Assembly: GCA_051418075.1 (NCBI GenBank)
Contig: JBPRGG010000072.1
Span: 1-64,000, forward strand
From: JBPRGG01 sp051418075
GTDB lineage: Bacteria > Bacteroidota > Bacteroidia > Cytophagales > Cyclobacteriaceae
Direction: 5' to 3'
DNA length: 64,000 bases
Shown one piece after another: positions 26,288 to 35,733 of this stretch. The notes beneath the pieces were generated by a model. That model was not told where the DNA came from. It made no database searches and was given only the letters and a program-made list of their open reading frames with translations. How positions within the stretch are numbered: the first letter of the stretch is position 1; each line of letters starts with the position of its first letter. Position numbers and translations under genes: made by a program.

Positions 26288-26652
26288 GATTCGAAATTAT
26301 TGAATTTCTTAAGTTAAACGTACATTCAGCCAAATATTGATGTAGATGTTGAAAAAAAGCAAATGGTGTGGTGACTTATTTTTTAATAAAAGCTGTTTAT
26401 TGCTATTTAATTTAGTATATTTGCTAATTCGATAATTGAAAAATGGATCCGTCCTAAAATCAAAGGGTTTTCGCACCCGGAATGTTGCAAATGTTGTATT
26501 ATTATTACCCGCAGTTTATAATAACCCAATGCTACTTAATATTTATTAATTGAAGGCTAAAGCAGATTTGGAATAGAAGAAGTAAATTTGCGATTGGAAC
26601 CATGAAATATTAACTTCACATTATAAAACACTTAAAGAACAGATTCAATATT
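26288..26652. other. Intergenic region upstream of recA, 365 bp
   Basis: Divergent spacer between the aminopeptidase-like gene and recA. It holds two TAnnTTTG boxes in the recA direction: TATATTTG (26416-26423) and TAAATTTG (26583-26590). Neither has a well-placed TTG element. I see no convincing LexA-type palindrome and no RNA gene. Confidence 0.45.
26583..26590 (+). promoter_or_regulatory. Candidate recA -7 box (TAAATTTG)
   Basis: TAAATTTG fits TAnnTTTG and lies 62 bp before the recA start. A TTTG 12 bp upstream is too close for the normal spacing. Confidence 0.3.
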
Positions 26653-27681
26653 ATGAGTGAAAAAAGCGAAAAACAAAAAGCCCTGCAGCTTACCATTGAT
26701 AAACTGGAGAAAACCTATGGCAAAGGTACTATCATGAAACTGAGTGATGAAAGGATTGTTGATGTGCCCGCCATACCCACCGGTTCTTTAGGGCTGGATA
26801 TAGCTTTGGGTGTAGGAGGGATACCCAGAGGAAGGGTGATAGAGATCTATGGGCCGGAATCTTCCGGTAAAACTACCCTGGCCATGCATTGCATAGCAGA
26901 GGCGCAAAAAGCCGGAGGATTGGCTGCCATCATTGATGCGGAGCATGCCTTTGACAAGACCTATGCAGGAAAACTGGGCATTGATACAGATAATCTGTTG
27001 ATTTCTCAGCCTGATAATGGAGAGCAAGCCCTGGAAATTGCCGAACATTTGATTCGTTCCGGAGCCATTGATATTGTTGTAATAGATTCCGTGGCAGCAT
27101 TGGTACCTAAAGGGGAGTTGGAAGGTGAAATGGGGGATAGCAAAATGGGACTACAGGCGCGTTTAATGAGCCAGGCGTTACGGAAATTAACCGGAGCCAT
27201 TAATAAAACCGGTTGTTCCTGTGTTTTCATCAACCAACTAAGGGAAAAAATAGGGGTCATGTTTGGCAATCCCGAAACTACTACCGGAGGTAACGCCCTT
27301 AAGTTTTATGCCTCAGTCCGGCTGGATATCCGTCGTATTGGCCAGATCAAAGAAGGAGCAGATAATATTCTGGGAAATCGTACCCGGGTAAAGGTGGTAA
27401 AGAATAAAGTGGCTCCTCCTTTCAAGGTGGTAGAGTTTGATATTATGTATGGTGAAGGAATTTCTAAAGTAGGTGAGATCCTGGATTTGGGGGTTGAACT
27501 GGAAATAGTGAAAAAAGCGGGTTCATGGTTTTCTTATGAAGGTAATAAACTGGGTCAGGGCCGTGATGCCGTCAAGAACCTTTTGCTGGATAATCCGGAA
27601 TTAAGCGAGGAAATAGAGAAAAGGATCAAGGCCAAAATTAAGGGTGAAGATCTGGAAAAACCTATTCCGGCTCAGGAATAG
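26653..27681 (+). CDS. recA: Recombinase RecA
   Basis: The DNA strand-exchange ATPase for homologous recombination and, in species with LexA, the SOS trigger. The 342-residue product has Walker A GPESSGKT (67-74), the FINQLREKIGVMFGNPETTTGG segment containing DNA-binding loop L2, and the C-terminal acidic region. All landmark motifs are intact. It is a single gene ended by a hairpin at 27720-27751. Confidence 0.99.
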   Translation: MSEKSEKQKALQLTIDKLEKTYGKGTIMKLSDERIVDVPAIPTGSLGLDIALGVGGIPRGRVIEIYGPESSGKTTLAMHCIAEAQKAGGLAAIIDAEHAFDKTYAGKLGIDTDNLLISQPDNGEQALEIAEHLIRSGAIDIVVIDSVAALVPKGELEGEMGDSKMGLQARLMSQALRKLTGAINKTGCSCVFINQLREKIGVMFGNPETTTGGNALKFYASVRLDIRRIGQIKEGADNILGNRTRVKVVKNKVAPPFKVVEFDIMYGEGISKVGEILDLGVELEIVKKAGSWFSYEGNKLGQGRDAVKNLLLDNPELSEEIEKRIKAKIKGEDLEKPIPAQE

Positions 27682-27719
27682 AATGCGATATTTGTAATTG
27701 GAAGAGACACACTATTTAA

Positions 27720-27751
27720 AGCCTGATAGATATGCTCTGTCAGGCTCTTTT
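27720..27751. terminator. Terminator of recA
   Basis: AGCCTGA and TCAGGCT form a perfect 7-bp stem with a 13-nt loop followed by CTTTT. It sits between recA and the convergent permease gene. Confidence 0.75.
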
Positions 27752-27782
27752 AGATTTATTCCCAAAGATAGCAAGAGCCTGG

Positions 27783-29030
27783 TTAAGACCTGATGGCAAT
27801 CACTGGATCAAGGCGTGAAGCTACCATGGCCGGAATGATCCCTGAAACAATTCCGATTACTGAAGACACGCCCACACCTAAAATAATATTGGTAATGGTG
27901 AGTGTAAGCTCCAAACTACCTAAGGAAATAAATGAAAGCAGGTAAACCAGTAGCAAACCAGCTCCACCTCCGATCAGGCTCAGAAATACAGCTTCGAACA
28001 AAAATTGGAACAGTATGAAGTAGTTTTTGGCTCCCAGAGACTTTTGAATCCCAATAATGCTGGTACGTTCCTTTACTGAGACAAACATGATATTGGCTAT
28101 GCCAAATCCTCCCACCAGAATGGAAAAGCTGCCGATGACCCATCCAGCAATGGATATCACATCGAATACTGAGGAGATTTGATTAGCGATCATTTCAGGT
28201 CGGTTGAGGGCAAAATCATCATCCTGCTTGGGTTTGAGACCTCTCTTGCTTCGCATTAACCCCCTCAATTCTCCTTCCAGATCTACCAGTCCCTTGTCCT
28301 GGTCCAATCCTTTAACCGTGATAATGGATTCAATACCATATTGACGGCCACTGTAGTATAATTTGGAAAAGCTTTTGTAGGGAATATAGCAATTGTCATC
28401 ATTGCTGGGGGTGCCAATAAAGTTTTTTCCTTCTTTTTCCATTACCCCGATCACCACGTACTTCAACCCCTTGATCTTGATTTCCTGACCCAAAGGTTCC
28501 TGAAAAGGGAACAGGGCCTGTGCGATGTCATAGCCTATCACTGCCACATTTCTGCCAATTTCCACTTCATAAACGGAAAAATAGCGACCTTCCATGACGG
28601 GAACTTCAAATACTTCATTATGCTGATAGGATACGCCAAACAGATTATTTCCACCCTTATTGTTACTCTCATGTTTTAAGGTGACATTGCCTTTAATGGC
28701 ATAAATGGAAATAGCCTGGTAATTATTTAAATTTTCCTCCAGAAAAGTGAATTCGCCATAGGTTGGTTGAGGACGATTAATGAATTCCCACCAGGGGAAA
28801 TTATTTTCAAATACATAGGGCCACTTCTGTATGTTTATATTATTGGCTCCCAAAAAAGAGAAACTGTTCTTGATGCTTCTTTCCAGGGAATCAACCAGGG
28901 TAAAAACGGCAATGATAGCAAATATGCCTATAGTTACCCCCAGTAGGGATAAAATAGTTCTGAATGGATTGGCTGTGAGGGCACTCCAGGCGAACCGAAA
29001 ACTTTCCAGGGTAAGCTTTACAAAAATCAT
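27783..29030 (-). CDS. MacB-type ABC transporter permease
   Basis: A 415-residue inner-membrane protein. One N-terminal transmembrane segment (about 15-45, with NPFRTILSLLGVTIGIFAI) is followed by a large periplasmic MacB_PCD domain (about 50-280) and a C-terminal FtsX domain with three helices. MacB/LolCDE-type systems couple cytoplasmic ATP hydrolysis to periplasmic substrates such as lipoproteins, peptides or drugs. No ATPase or adaptor gene is adjacent, so its partners must be elsewhere. Confidence 0.9.
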   Translation of the reverse strand: MIFVKLTLESFRFAWSALTANPFRTILSLLGVTIGIFAIIAVFTLVDSLERSIKNSFSFLGANNINIQKWPYVFENNFPWWEFINRPQPTYGEFTFLEENLNNYQAISIYAIKGNVTLKHESNNKGGNNLFGVSYQHNEVFEVPVMEGRYFSVYEVEIGRNVAVIGYDIAQALFPFQEPLGQEIKIKGLKYVVIGVMEKEGKNFIGTPSNDDNCYIPYKSFSKLYYSGRQYGIESIITVKGLDQDKGLVDLEGELRGLMRSKRGLKPKQDDDFALNRPEMIANQISSVFDVISIAGWVIGSFSILVGGFGIANIMFVSVKERTSIIGIQKSLGAKNYFILFQFLFEAVFLSLIGGGAGLLLVYLLSFISLGSLELTLTITNIILGVGVSSVIGIVSGIIPAMVASRLDPVIAIRS

Positions 29031-29173
29031 ATTTACAACTCTGGCTTTTGAGGAATAAAGTTAAAAAATAATCCTCACTATGGGCCGGGAAATTATATAA
29101 CCTTTGCCCAAAATGATTTAAAAAGCCCCCATACTATATAAGTGGTTAATTCATTCCGGGAGGATCAGGATTA

Positions 29174-30178
29174 TTAATCCTCCTTATAGCTCCAAAGCAA
29201 TTCAATGGTCATGCCGCCTATCTCATCCAGGTCTACATAAGCAAAACGTCCTGAACCGGGTTTCCCTTTTTCACCCCAACCTCCGGATTGTGAAATTTTA
29301 TAGCCCTTATCTTCAAATTCCTGAATTGCCTGATCTATATCAGGTACATTAAACCCCAGGTGCTGGATGCCCTCCCCATGCTCATTGATATGATCAGCAT
29401 AAACAGTAGGCCCTTTTTTAGGTATACACCATTCATAAACAATAGTGCCATGGCGCTGCCAGCCCAGATCCATGTCAAAATCGGCTTTTTCCCCATAATA
29501 GACCTTATCATGTACGTCTGTATGTGTAATCTTCATTTCCGGTAAACCTATTTTTTGCCAAAAATCAGATACTGGCCCGGGCTCTTCAATGGCAAAGGCA
29601 TACTGAGTGAATTTTGCCTGCAGAGGAGTATGATCATACAATTGGGTCAATTCAGGGGAATGTAGATTGGGGCCATGAATGAATCCCAATACATATTTAC
29701 CTTGTTCCCTGGTATCCATAAAGGCCATGGTCACAGTACCGGCTTCGGTATAAAAGGACCCTTTCTGCAGGGTAGCAATACCCAACTGGTTCAGTCTTTC
29801 TATCTCTTTATTCATGGCATCCAGGTCCTGAAACCGGTGCATCAAACTAAATGGTCCTTCCCCTTGTTTTTGCAGGAAATGATAAAAAGCATTTTCTCCC
29901 TGAGCAGGTTCCACCCAGGTGATATTGGCCTGTCCCATTCTGGCTAGGGCAGACTGGCCGGAGATGGTTGTTTGCTGGTTTTTATATTGCTGGTTGGTAA
30001 TTTGAAAAGGACCGATAGGATAAACCTGGCCAAATCCTATGTTTCTCAAGCCATCCAGGGTTTTATCCAGGTCATTTACAACCCACAATATCTGATCTAC
30101 TTTTTTATAATGTTCCGGTGTTTCTGCATTTAATTTTACCGAAAATAAAAAGAAAAATATTAAAAATAGTGCTCTCAT
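29174..30178 (-). CDS. Secreted VOC-superfamily (glyoxalase-like) protein
   Basis: A 334-residue protein starting at the ATG that begins a Sec signal peptide (MRALFLIFFFLFSVKLNAE). A longer frame to 30280 would add 34 residues before this signal and is less likely. Two VOC modules can be seen: one at about residues 25-150 (VDQILWVVNDLDKTLDGLRNIGF) and one at about 180-330 (QYAFAIEEPGPVSDFWQKIG ... HLGFNVPDIDQAI). VOC enzymes are metal-dependent dioxygenases, epimerases, lyases or isomerases. An exported member next to polysaccharide-degrading enzymes is unusual. The reaction is unknown. Confidence 0.78.
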   Translation of the reverse strand: MRALFLIFFFLFSVKLNAETPEHYKKVDQILWVVNDLDKTLDGLRNIGFGQVYPIGPFQITNQQYKNQQTTISGQSALARMGQANITWVEPAQGENAFYHFLQKQGEGPFSLMHRFQDLDAMNKEIERLNQLGIATLQKGSFYTEAGTVTMAFMDTREQGKYVLGFIHGPNLHSPELTQLYDHTPLQAKFTQYAFAIEEPGPVSDFWQKIGLPEMKITHTDVHDKVYYGEKADFDMDLGWQRHGTIVYEWCIPKKGPTVYADHINEHGEGIQHLGFNVPDIDQAIQEFEDKGYKISQSGGWGEKGKPGSGRFAYVDLDEIGGMTIELLWSYKED

Positions 30179-30303
30179 AACGTTGGGGTTTAAGCGTGCT
30201 TTATATATTGAATATAACAAAACAGGTGCAATAAAACTAAAAAGATTGCCCCAAAGCACTTTTTTATTTATTGCCAGCACTTTTAGGACAATCTCTAAAT
30301 AAA

Positions 30304-32139
30304 TTACAAGTTGGCGGAAGCTGTAAGCAGTGCCACCCAGTCCTTTTCCGGATCAGCTGGAGGCAGACCTAAAGCTGTTTCTCCTTTTCCTGAAACGTTG
30401 GTAATACTGCCATCCATTAATTCACCACCTTGTCGTGGATTGTACCATTGTACCTGAAAATCTCCCTCCCCGGCCAGGTTTACCAGACCTGCCTGATTGG
30501 CCCGGGGCAGATAAATGGCAATCTTTTGACCAGATTGGCCAAAAACATATCCTTCTCCTGAAAGCATTTCATCATGATTTTCCATTTGATCAAAGTCGAG
30601 GTGATTTTGAAAAAAATCCAGTGCATGGCGGGTAAAATCCCAAACCTGATCCCGGGATCTCCAATTCTCCAGATTCAGGTCATTGTGAGGATTGCGGTAC
30701 CCAAAATACCATTCTACCCCTCCACCACCTGCCATGAGGTTGCCCCAGAGCACATAATGTCTTACACTATCCTGATTGTTATTGGCTTTGCTGTCTGGGT
30801 CTACCCCCTGATGAGCAGGTCCTATTTCATCAATATTAACCACCCATTGTTTACCAGCGGAATCTGATTTATGCAACCATGCTTTGGTTTCGCTATGGGC
30901 TGACATTCTATTACCTATCTGAATGGAAGGACCATCCAGGTATTCAAAGCCCAGTAATTTTTCAAATAGTTCGTATCGGTGTTTGGGATTGGCGTGAGTA
31001 TGTATCACCACAAAATTTTGATAGGGGTCATGGGTTTTCATGTATTCCACCATATCTTTTTGCTGTTGGGTATTCTGGGCATTGGGGGTAAAATTGGCAG
31101 GGCCATTTTCCTCTCCCATATTCCAGGTGACAGCCAGATGATGACCAAACCTGGCGATCAATTCTCTGTAGTATAATTTGCGTTCAGGCCCGGTATCACC
31201 ATTGTCCAAAAGCAGTTCATTTTCTGTTTCCTGGGTCACAACATGTAACATTAATCCCAGGTTGTCCATATGGTCGAAAATGATTTCCCATTGATCCAAT
31301 TTGGACACATCAAATCTTTTCCTTTCTTCATGATGCGTATAAGGCCAGACATCCTTTCCGTCACCCTCAATATTCATGGTAAGAAAATAAACGGAATTCA
31401 TGCCTTTATCTGCTAAATAGTTTAATGCACCAATCATGGATTTGCCTTTGCCGTCCTGCCAGGAAGGGTCGCCTTCTTGCCAATCCTGCAGATGTGGTTG
31501 ATACCGGTGTAATTGTTTCTGAGGTTTAGCCTCTCCAGACCTTTCTACAGGTTGTCCAATCACATAAGTACTGTCAAAATCTGCATAGCCTAAAAAATTC
31601 TCCGGGCTATCTGCACCACCTTTTATGTAATAGTCTCCGGTTTCGGCAAATTGCAGGTATCTTTGGTTTACATATTGAAGTTTTCCCAATGCATGGAAAC
31701 CTTTGGCATCTTCCGGAATAGGATTGACCACAAAACTACCGGATTCACCATCAAAAGCGACTGCTTCTCCTGCTTCCGGATCATCACTGATGGCAATTTG
31801 ATCCCCTTTCCGAAATGAGACCTGGTAGTTCCATTCGCCTTCCATATCTGGCCTGAACCGGACCTGCCAGATATTGCCCTGGGTAGCACTGGTTTCAGCA
31901 GCATTTCCATCAGCTGCATAAAAACCAGGTACATCATAACTTTTAGTTCCATTAGTAAAATGGACCATCAAACGATAATCTGTAAATGGATTTTCTGCTG
32001 CCCCTTCGCTGGTAGCCAGGCCTTCAAAAGAAAGGGTAAGTTTTTCCCACTTATTAATGCTAATGAATTCCTCAGGCTGGCAGGCCCAAACCAGAGCCAG
32101 CCACAGGATCAACAGAATAGGAGTTAGTCTGATTTTCAT
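30304..32139 (-). CDS. DUF5060 glycoside-hydrolase-like lipoprotein
   Basis: A 611-residue lipoprotein (lipobox LVWAC, C20). The N terminus is a DUF5060 beta-sandwich (about 30-145). A TIM-barrel-like catalytic region (about 150-510) carries WNMGEEN and NIDEIGP, which have the spacing and context of acid/base and nucleophile Glu in clan GH-A. A C-terminal beta domain (about 530-611) resembles the collagen-binding-like domain often found with DUF4038/DUF5060 enzymes. It follows the sulfatase by 25 bp in the same direction, so the two probably form an operon. The substrate is unknown, but a sulfated glycan fits the context. Confidence 0.82.
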   Translation of the reverse strand: MKIRLTPILLILWLALVWACQPEEFISINKWEKLTLSFEGLATSEGAAENPFTDYRLMVHFTNGTKSYDVPGFYAADGNAAETSATQGNIWQVRFRPDMEGEWNYQVSFRKGDQIAISDDPEAGEAVAFDGESGSFVVNPIPEDAKGFHALGKLQYVNQRYLQFAETGDYYIKGGADSPENFLGYADFDSTYVIGQPVERSGEAKPQKQLHRYQPHLQDWQEGDPSWQDGKGKSMIGALNYLADKGMNSVYFLTMNIEGDGKDVWPYTHHEERKRFDVSKLDQWEIIFDHMDNLGLMLHVVTQETENELLLDNGDTGPERKLYYRELIARFGHHLAVTWNMGEENGPANFTPNAQNTQQQKDMVEYMKTHDPYQNFVVIHTHANPKHRYELFEKLLGFEYLDGPSIQIGNRMSAHSETKAWLHKSDSAGKQWVVNIDEIGPAHQGVDPDSKANNNQDSVRHYVLWGNLMAGGGGVEWYFGYRNPHNDLNLENWRSRDQVWDFTRHALDFFQNHLDFDQMENHDEMLSGEGYVFGQSGQKIAIYLPRANQAGLVNLAGEGDFQVQWYNPRQGGELMDGSITNVSGKGETALGLPPADPEKDWVALLTASANL

Positions 32140-32164
32140 AATTTAAGTTATTAGTGTTTTAGTC

Positions 32165-33583
32165 TTAATTTGTGATTTGTTCATTTTGATAATCCGGGTT
32201 AGGTATGGGCATTTTGGCCTTTTTCTCCTGACGCCAGTTAACTAGTAGTTGATGAAGTGCCTCGGCTTTATCCGGCATTTGTTCCACCAGGTTGTTTTGT
32301 TCGCTTATATCTTCTCTTAGATTATAAAGCTCCAGGGCTCCGTCTTCATAGAATTCTATGAGTTTATAATCTCCCATCCGTACAACTCCCCCGGGAAGCC
32401 CTCCCTGATTACTATAGTGAGGATAATGCCAGAAAACCGGCCCCCTGTCAAATTCCTGCTGGTTCAAAACTGGCATAAAGCTCTTACCATCCATTTCCGG
32501 AATGGAATCAAAACCAGCCGCCTCCAGGATGGTAGGCAGAAAGTCTGTACTGGTAATTACAGTCTCACTAACTGTTCCTGCCGGCACTTGGGGAGGCCAT
32601 TTTACGATCATAGGTTCGCGGATACCACCTTCATAGAGATATCCTTTTCCATGTTTCAGGGGATAATTATTGGTGGCTGGCGTGTGCTGACCCTCCTTTA
32701 CAGACAAACCACCATTATCCGACATAAAAAAAACCAGGGTATTATCGCTTAAATCGTTTGCTTCCAAAGCTTTCATAACCCTTCCCACTCCTTCATCCAT
32801 ACTTTTCACCATGGCCGCATAATAGGGATTATCCTGATGAGGTCCGGGATTGGTCCGGGCTTTTTCCTGATAGATCTCAAACAGGCTGTCTTTAGGTTGC
32901 AAGGGTATGTGTACCGCATAGAAAGTTAGGTAAACCAGGAATGGACTATCTTTATGATCATTTATAAAGTTTACCGCTTCCTTGGCCAACTGGTCGGTCA
33001 GGTAAGTGCCTTTCCGGGCTTTTTGGGCCAGTTTATCCAATTGCCAGTCCGGACTTCGTTGGTTTTGATAAGGATAATAATAGCTGGGGGGAGATCCAAA
33101 ATGATACCCTGCTACATTGATATCAAATCCCTGGTCAGTGGGTAGATAGCCTTCTCCACCTAAATGCCATTTGCCAATGCTAATGCTTTTGTAACCCTTT
33201 GCCTTCAGCAATTCGGCCATAGTTTGTTGGGTCAGGGCCAGGTTATCCCGATCTTCCGGACCACGTAATTTTTCATCTTCTCTGGAACTGCGGCCGGGAA
33301 TCCAATCTGTGATATCTACTGTTACCGGATATTTACCGGTCATGATACTGGCCCTGGTAGGTGAACACACAGGGCAGGCGGCATAAGCATTGGTGAATTT
33401 CATGCCTTCTGCTGCCAGTTGATCCACGTTAGGCGTATCATAAAACTCACTGCCAAAGGTGCCGATGTCACTCCAGCCCAGATCATCCACCAGGATGAAA
33501 ACGATATTTGGGGGAGGTATTTCTTCATTCTTTTCCTGATTACAGGCAAAAATGGCCAAAAAGATTAAAAGGTATTTTTTCAT
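32165..33583 (-). CDS. Sulfatase (arylsulfatase family S1), lipoprotein
   Basis: A 472-residue S1 sulfatase that removes sulfate esters from glycans or aryl compounds. The signal ends in a lipobox (IFAC, C14). Metal-binding D33-D34 is in LVDDLGW. The formylglycine Cys is C73 in CSPTR, and later GKWHLGG and MSDNGG complete the active site. Conversion of Cys to formylglycine needs a maturase encoded elsewhere. It is the first gene of a minus-strand run with the DUF5060 and VOC genes, divergent from the lyase-like gene. Confidence 0.92.
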   Translation of the reverse strand: MKKYLLIFLAIFACNQEKNEEIPPPNIVFILVDDLGWSDIGTFGSEFYDTPNVDQLAAEGMKFTNAYAACPVCSPTRASIMTGKYPVTVDITDWIPGRSSREDEKLRGPEDRDNLALTQQTMAELLKAKGYKSISIGKWHLGGEGYLPTDQGFDINVAGYHFGSPPSYYYPYQNQRSPDWQLDKLAQKARKGTYLTDQLAKEAVNFINDHKDSPFLVYLTFYAVHIPLQPKDSLFEIYQEKARTNPGPHQDNPYYAAMVKSMDEGVGRVMKALEANDLSDNTLVFFMSDNGGLSVKEGQHTPATNNYPLKHGKGYLYEGGIREPMIVKWPPQVPAGTVSETVITSTDFLPTILEAAGFDSIPEMDGKSFMPVLNQQEFDRGPVFWHYPHYSNQGGLPGGVVRMGDYKLIEFYEDGALELYNLREDISEQNNLVEQMPDKAEALHQLLVNWRQEKKAKMPIPNPDYQNEQITN

Positions 33584-33660
33584 GATATTTTCAGGAATAT
33601 ATTAATAATTTTAAGCCAAAATGCTACAAAAGGCAAAAGTTAAGTATTTTTTTTTATTGA

Positions 33661-35601
33661 ATGCAACTACATTTAAAGCATTTTAGAATGGTAAAAAATA
33701 TAATATATACAGTGGGTATCCTGCTGATCTTTATTTTGATAATTCGATTAGGCATTTCCTTTCTTTTAACTGATGATGATAATTTGGGCAAGGAAAAAGT
33801 ATTCTCTGACCAACACCCAAGATTATTATTACAAACTGATCAGGTAGCTGATGTCAGGCAAAGACTGGGCAGGAAACCGTATAATCTTTTTTATGAAGAT
33901 CTGTCCAGGATCACCAGGGATATTGAAATAATGACCAAATCCGCCGGAGATACTGCAGATATCTATGATCTGAGTTATTTAGCATCTCATCAGGCAGCTT
34001 TATACCTGCTTTCCGGCGAAAAAATCTGGTCAGGAAAAGCCGAACAAAACCTGGATCAGGTTTTTGAAAGCGAATATTGGCAGAATCCCTTATCTCGCGG
34101 TCTGACCCGGTCCACTTTATTACAAAGAGCTGCCCTTACCTATGATCTTTGTTATAACAGCTGGTCAGAAAATAAGAATACTTTTATTAATCAGGAGTTG
34201 TACCGGGTCCTGTTCAATACCAATGCCAATATGGGATATAGCGCCAATTACAGCATTGCCAGCAACTGGATGGGGGTACGTTACGGATCAGTTTTATTAG
34301 CGGCCCGGGCATATGATCATCCTACGGAGGCTGATCAGCGTTCTCCTGTTTTACCGGTAATGTGGGATGCTACCAATAAGTTCCGGCAACACCTGGCTGC
34401 AAATATTTATCGCAATGGCTGGAATAGTGAAAGCCTGGGCTATCATAACTACAACTGGATGTTTATAGGGCCTGCTTTAATAGCTTTGAATGAGGATGTC
34501 CGGCATGACGAATTTTCATTAGAAAATTTTGCTCCTCAAGCCATCCATTCATTAAAAGCCCTGAGCATCTCCACTGTAGCCATTGAAACCCGGAATAATC
34601 TGGGAATGAAGCCGGACTTTTCCGATGACCATCTGAATTCCAATATATTATCCGGTTTAGCCACCGGGTTTGAATTATATCCGGAGGCTCAAAAGCCCGC
34701 ATTGAAGTGGATGTTTGATTACCTGTATCAGCCCGGGCTGCTTCAGGAGGATCGGGGTAGTCTCTTCTACGCTATTTTAAATTATCCGGAACAGTTAACC
34801 CCTCAGAATCCGGCCTCCCTGGGTTGGTTAAATTATCATGACCCTGACCAGGGTATTGTCATCTTAAGAAACCGGTTTGAGGATGAAAATGATATTGTAG
34901 CCAGTTACAGCGCCACTGCAACCCGGGTGAAAGGTCACAGAGGTCCGGATACCAACACTTTCAGGATCATAGGAATGGGAGTTCCCTGGGTAGTAGGGGC
35001 AGGCCGGACCAATCAGGTAGAAGGCCAAACCAACCTTTTCCCTGCTATAGCAGAAACCCCTGAAAAGGGTGACCTGGACCAGTTGGGGCGGTTAATTAAC
35101 TTTAGGTTTGAGGGTCAATCAGTCTTTGGGATAGGAACCGGCAATGTGATGAATGTAAAAGGACATAAAAGATTCTTTTATGCCAGTTATGTTCCGCAAT
35201 CAGGGGCTGAAGCAGCTTTCCTGATAGCTGATCAGTCAGTAAATGGAAGAAGGTGGCGTATCAATACTCCTGAATTCAACCAGGTGCTTATCCAGGATGA
35301 TGGATTTATCCTGGTGGGGCCAAATGGAAGTTCGTTAAAGTTTGTTGTTCTGGATCAGGCAATACCAGTCAGGATTGAAACCGGACAGGTAAGGTATGGA
35401 GGCAATACCAGTTCTCACAATAACGGAATTTTATTTAATGGGCAGGTATATCGGAACAATAACTGGATTGATGTCTATTGTGATAAAAATATAACAGTGG
35501 CTATGACCCTGCAGGGGCGAGGGGAAAAGCATCCCCAGGTTAAATGGATGGATCAAGGTGTCATTATCGGAAATCATCCCATTCAAATCCGGTGGGAATA
35601 A
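33661..35601 (+). CDS. Heparinase II/III-like polysaccharide lyase, membrane-anchored
   Basis: A 646-residue protein. An N-terminal hydrophobic segment (about 12-35) anchors or exports it; the second Met (codon 10, 33688) is an alternative start. The central part is an (alpha/alpha) toroid-like domain (about 55-370) with SESLGYHNYNWM, and the C-terminal part is a beta-sandwich (about 400-640) with VKGHRGPDTNTF, as in heparinase II/III-type lyases. These cleave uronic-acid glycans by beta-elimination. It is divergent from the sulfatase, and the shared 77-bp spacer could coordinate them. The family call is moderately sure. Confidence 0.65.
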   Translation: MQLHLKHFRMVKNIIYTVGILLIFILIIRLGISFLLTDDDNLGKEKVFSDQHPRLLLQTDQVADVRQRLGRKPYNLFYEDLSRITRDIEIMTKSAGDTADIYDLSYLASHQAALYLLSGEKIWSGKAEQNLDQVFESEYWQNPLSRGLTRSTLLQRAALTYDLCYNSWSENKNTFINQELYRVLFNTNANMGYSANYSIASNWMGVRYGSVLLAARAYDHPTEADQRSPVLPVMWDATNKFRQHLAANIYRNGWNSESLGYHNYNWMFIGPALIALNEDVRHDEFSLENFAPQAIHSLKALSISTVAIETRNNLGMKPDFSDDHLNSNILSGLATGFELYPEAQKPALKWMFDYLYQPGLLQEDRGSLFYAILNYPEQLTPQNPASLGWLNYHDPDQGIVILRNRFEDENDIVASYSATATRVKGHRGPDTNTFRIIGMGVPWVVGAGRTNQVEGQTNLFPAIAETPEKGDLDQLGRLINFRFEGQSVFGIGTGNVMNVKGHKRFFYASYVPQSGAEAAFLIADQSVNGRRWRINTPEFNQVLIQDDGFILVGPNGSSLKFVVLDQAIPVRIETGQVRYGGNTSSHNNGILFNGQVYRNNNWIDVYCDKNITVAMTLQGRGEKHPQVKWMDQGVIIGNHPIQIRWE

Positions 35602-35708
35602 TTTAAAAGCAAAAAAAATCAGGAAGATATGATGGCTGGTATGATTTGAAATTATGAATTAAACTGCCTGAATCTGCCTTTGATGCAAACTTTATGAGCC
35701 AATTGAAT

Positions 35709-35716
35709 TATATTTG
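35709..35716 (+). promoter_or_regulatory. Candidate -7 box (TATATTTG) of queD-lpxB
   Basis: TATATTTG matches TAnnTTTG exactly and lies 18 bp before the ATG, which would give a very short leader. A TTTG at 35679-35682 is 26 nt upstream, longer than the usual spacing. Confidence 0.4.
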
Positions 35717-35733
35717 CAGTTTAATAAAATGGT

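Noticed and set aside
26288..26652. LexA box upstream of recA
   Set aside because: I looked for an SOS-type palindrome and found none that was convincing by eye.
30179..30280. Longer start of the VOC gene at 30280
   Set aside because: It would bury the signal peptide behind 34 residues; the ATG at 30178 starts the signal directly.
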